Shown piece by piece: positions 61,103-64,000 of a DNA stretch of 64,000 nucleotides. Position 1 is the stretch's first letter. Each line of letters starts with the position of its first letter. The notes under the pieces are model-generated. The model saw only the letters and a program-made list of their open reading frames with translations. It made no database searches and was not told where the DNA came from. Made by a program: the position numbers and the translations under genes. Source of the stretch: Epichloe hybrida. Its lineage: Eukaryota > Ascomycota > Sordariomycetes > Hypocreales > Clavicipitaceae. Location of the stretch: NCBI GenBank assembly GCA_019022495.1, contig JAFEKR010000001.1, positions 1,054,001-1,118,000 of the forward strand, given 5' to 3'.

Positions 61103-64000
61103 CTCCCCCTGGAATTGTACATACCATAGGCCAGCTAGTTCCAGTAACTTTTGATATTGAAGGTCTTTAGGGCCTGAATTAGGGTCTAGATTCGGGTCTA
61201 GATTAGGGCCCTCTCCGTCAGTCCCCTGCTAGGCCCCTTGAGAACCACAGGCCTCTTAGGGAGGTATTAGGGACCTTTTTCCTTCACTAAGGCCCTCTAA
61301 CACCCCTAAATCTATTTCTTTAGATTTATAAGGGACCTAACCTAGGGCTATAGGCGTTAGAGAAGGGACTAAATCCCCTAAATCATCCCGTGCGATTTCT
61401 TTAATATCATTATCATTTTCGTCGATTTCAGCGATTTCGTCCAAATCAGAAGCCTAATCCGGCTTTTTAGAGGGAATTTAAACCTCTATAGGGTAGCTAA
61501 TCAGATAGCTATAACCCCTAAAGCTAGCATAGGTAAAAGGTCGGATATAATGAGATTTTTTACAGGGCCCTTTATGTAATATTAGTGTAGATTGGTTTTT
61601 AATGTGAAAGAAAAAACCATGTTTTTCTATATCTAGGGTAGCATTACAAGACCTATCTTTAAGATAAAGATGGTTTTTTATAAAGCAACCACTAGATATA
61701 TAGTGAATAAGGCCACTAACTATATTAACATTAAGCTAAGGAAAATATAGAGTATCCTTTAGCACTAAGGTCCTATATTTATTAGGTTTCTTTTAATATA
61801 AGACCTCAAAAACAGCACTACCATAACCCTTAGGATAAATAGGGCCACCACCGGTTATAATAGGGTCAGATTCCCCTTTCTTAAAAGGGGTATAATCCCT
61901 AAAGACCTCCCTAGAATTAACTATATGTACGGTTAAACCTGTATCATATAATAGGGCCTTTTTCATGTCTTTACTATAATAATTAAAACCATTTAAGGTA
62001 TTAATTTCTTGTTTTTTATTATCCGAATCACTAGAGCTAGAATTAGAGCTACTATTGCTAAAGCTCTTATAACTAGTCTTGTAATTGCTAGGTTTCTTAT
62101 ACGGATTAGGTGCTCCGTTAGAAAGGTTATAATTTCCTAGCATAAAAGAACCCTCTATAAGTTCTTTAGTATTCTTTTTATCTGATTTTTAACCCTTTTG
62201 CTTCTTTTTCTTCTTATTAGAAGAGCCCTTATTTCTTTAGAGCTTTCTTTCTTTTTCTTCTAACCTTTAGGGGCCTTTTCCTTGTCTTTAGCACCCTTTT
62301 CTAGGTCTTTAGCCCTATAATTCAAGGCTTTAGCTACTGTAAATAACTTATCCCTCTGTTTAGCTAGAAGGTCTGCCATTAGAAATTTAAGATTTAGGGC
62401 TTCTAGGGGGACCCCTATAGCCCTATTTGTACGCATGCTAAATCGTTGCCTCTTAGCCCACTAAGGGAAGGTTGATTTTAGGGATTGAAGATATTAATTA
62501 ACCTGATCTATAGGATTAATTAGGACCCCTGAAATCGATAATCTAGCTAGTAGATTATTAAAGACTGCATTAAAGGCTTCTAAAGTCCCCTTAAATCCAT
62601 GAAAATTCAGGTTATGAAATTCAGAATATAGGGACCTATTGAAATGTAGGGAGCTAGTTGCCAGCTGGCAACAGCTGTACAAGTGTAGCTTCTACGGTCA
62701 GGGACCAATAGAGCCACCACGTTGAATATTTAACGCAATGCAACGGAAGGTTTTGGCAGTTATTAACTAATTAAATTCAATCTAGATGACTTTTATAATA
62801 TCTTATATACTAATAGAATTGATTTTAGTGACGTTATACGGGCAATGCGGCTATTGGATTAAGAGGCCTAGCTATCTAGCTAGATTAAAAAGATCTTCTT
62901 TCTCTTATATACCTACTAACTGTATTGGTAAATCCGGACCGCTAAAGAGGTCTTATAGGCTACTTTTTATTTTCCGTAAAATTTATTTATATATAAAATC
63001 CAAAAAATCGACTTATCACTATACAAACTAGTAACCTATATGCACCAAATTTTAGTCTAAAAAATATTCTTATATAAAATAAAAGCCCTGTCTTCTAGCT
63101 TTAATTTGCTATATGTAAGACTTTTATATAACCTCTAGTTAAAGAGAAAATCGCTGTTAAAGATAGCTATAGGGTAACCTGCTTACGTCACCCTAGCTTA
63201 CCTAATTACTAGTGGCGCTGCGGTTATGGCTGCGCTTGTAGCCATAACGCAATTGAATAATCATAATTAATAATTAATTTAGATTAGTTATTTACACAGT
63301 TAGTCATAGCTATTAACAGCTACCTTCGCGACTGTTAATAGCTGTAGTGTAGCTGTTAGGCTTGTAATGCAAGCTAGTAATAGAAAGGTCCTTTAACTAG
63401 AAAGGGTTAAAAATAGGTCTTATTTTTAACACCCCCTTTACAAAAGAATTACGTATAAGCTAATTAAAAGCGTAAAAAGTGATATAGGGTAAACAAGAAC
63501 TTTTAGATAAAAACAAATAAAAGGGAAAAACAGGAAAAGATAAAAGACCCCCCTTTTGAATTCCTAGCTATTGTTAAATATAGCTCCCTTTTTAGCGTTG
63601 TTTTTGGTTCCCTGTTGAAGGGATTTAGTTATTAGTTTTAGTGATTATTAAGCCCTAAGAGCCTAATAAAAGCCTAATAAAAAGGCCTAGATAACGGTTT
63701 CGTTAGGCTATCTATAGGCATTAACTTTGTATCTAGATATTTAATCTTAGCTAAACCCTCTAAAACCTATTGCCTAATATAGTTAAACTTTAGCAAGGTA
63801 TGCTTTGTATGGCTATGTAAGGCAGGGTTATAGGCAGTGGTTATAGCGCCTTAATTATCGTAATATATCTAGATAGGGGGAGAAATAGGGGTTTTTAGCT
63901 CCTTAAATAAGCCCTAAAGCCACTGTAGCTCCTAGAAGGTCTCGTAGATAGCATTAGCTTTAGCTTCTAATGTTAATAGAGCTATTATACTAGCTTTCTT
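61103..64000 (-). mobile_element. Copia retrotransposon copy 3, rearranged, runs off the window
   Basis: From high to low coordinates: RNase H end of pol and polypurine tract (64000-63432), a complete LTR (63431-62637, 795 bases), then gag joined directly to the LTR at GGTCCC without primer site, hairpin array or gag start (the equivalent of 40293 to about 41165 is missing), then gag and protease to the pre-integrase region, where homology stops near 61,125. The open piece 62143-61793 keeps the protease motif LYDTGLTVHIV. RIP is light. Confidence 0.85.
61793..62143 (-). pseudogene. Copia copy 3 gag end and protease fragment
   Basis: A 116-codon open piece matching 41659-42009 in copy 2. It has MLGNYNLSNGAPNPYKKPSN, a Ser/Asn-rich linker, the aspartic protease D-T-G in LYDTGLTVHIV and the segment ITGGGPIYPKGYGSAVFEV. 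It is a fragment of a polyprotein, so the Met is internal. Upstream gag is partly open at 62682-62494. Confidence 0.8.

Noticed and set aside
60913..61170. 85-codon plus-strand ORF
   Set aside because: Its peptide (AGFELVTLPCRAV) is the kind of spurious antisense reading seen over tRNA-like DNA; the TRIM-like element explains the stretch.
21485..64000. Centromere or mitochondrial insertion
   Set aside because: The AT richness is explained by RIP of identifiable nuclear retrotransposons. A centromeric position cannot be excluded from sequence alone but nothing supports it.

Overview
The window comes from a filamentous ascomycete (Pezizomycotina). The genes have short introns (57 to about 140 bases, GT..AG, several with a CTAAC/CTGAT-type branch site). 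They encode typical fungal housekeeping proteins, and they sit beside very AT-rich DNA whose repeats carry dense C-to-T changes at CpA and G-to-A at TpG. That is the signature of repeat-induced point mutation (RIP). The genus cannot be told from the sequence.

Region 1 (1-9.7 kb) is a normal gene-rich segment: the start of an unidentified minus-strand gene at the left edge; a Serinc/TMS1 membrane protein (+); cystathionine beta-lyase (-, methionine synthesis); a Gvp36-like BAR-domain protein (-) with an apparent one-base frameshift; mitochondrial N-acetylglutamate synthase (-, first step of arginine synthesis); and, only 66 bases from its start and divergent, an unidentified gene that appears broken by a small inverted-repeat element and a solo LTR.

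Region 2 (9.7-19.0 kb) is mostly repeats: two or three short inverted-repeat elements, a 218-base solo LTR, and a Copia solo LTR split by a 6.7-kb minus-strand Gypsy element. Region 3 (19.2-21.1 kb) is a small island with two conserved genes facing each other, the V-ATPase e subunit (VMA9, +) and the sterol-homeostasis protein ARV1 (-). Both were reconstructed from several exons and neither shows obvious RIP damage.

Region 4 (21.5-64 kb) has no host gene that I can see. It is a stack of nested, RIP-degraded retrotransposons. Copia copy 1 (from 21,485) was entered by a chromodomain Gypsy element (23,716-38,432), which was itself entered by a Copia element of a different family (27,760-34,574). 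An element with long inverted repeats (39,231-60,290) was entered in one arm by Copia copy 2 (39,472-58,551), which then took up a solo LTR (42,017-42,233) and a 12-kb Gypsy element (46,580-58,532). The right end holds a Gypsy LTR fragment, a tiny TRIM-like element with 67-base LTRs and a tRNA-like interior, and a third, rearranged Copia copy on the minus strand running off the window. Most insertions keep five-base target duplications, so their order can be read directly.

The most unusual signals are: (i) RIP is weak in the outermost part of every nested LTR element and strong inside it; (ii) the Copia leader carries six regularly spaced hairpins (period about 41 bases), kept in two copies; (iii) the TRIM-like element shares a half-tRNA primer site with the Copia family and contains tRNA-like A and B boxes. 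No biosynthetic cluster, CRISPR array or defence system was seen.
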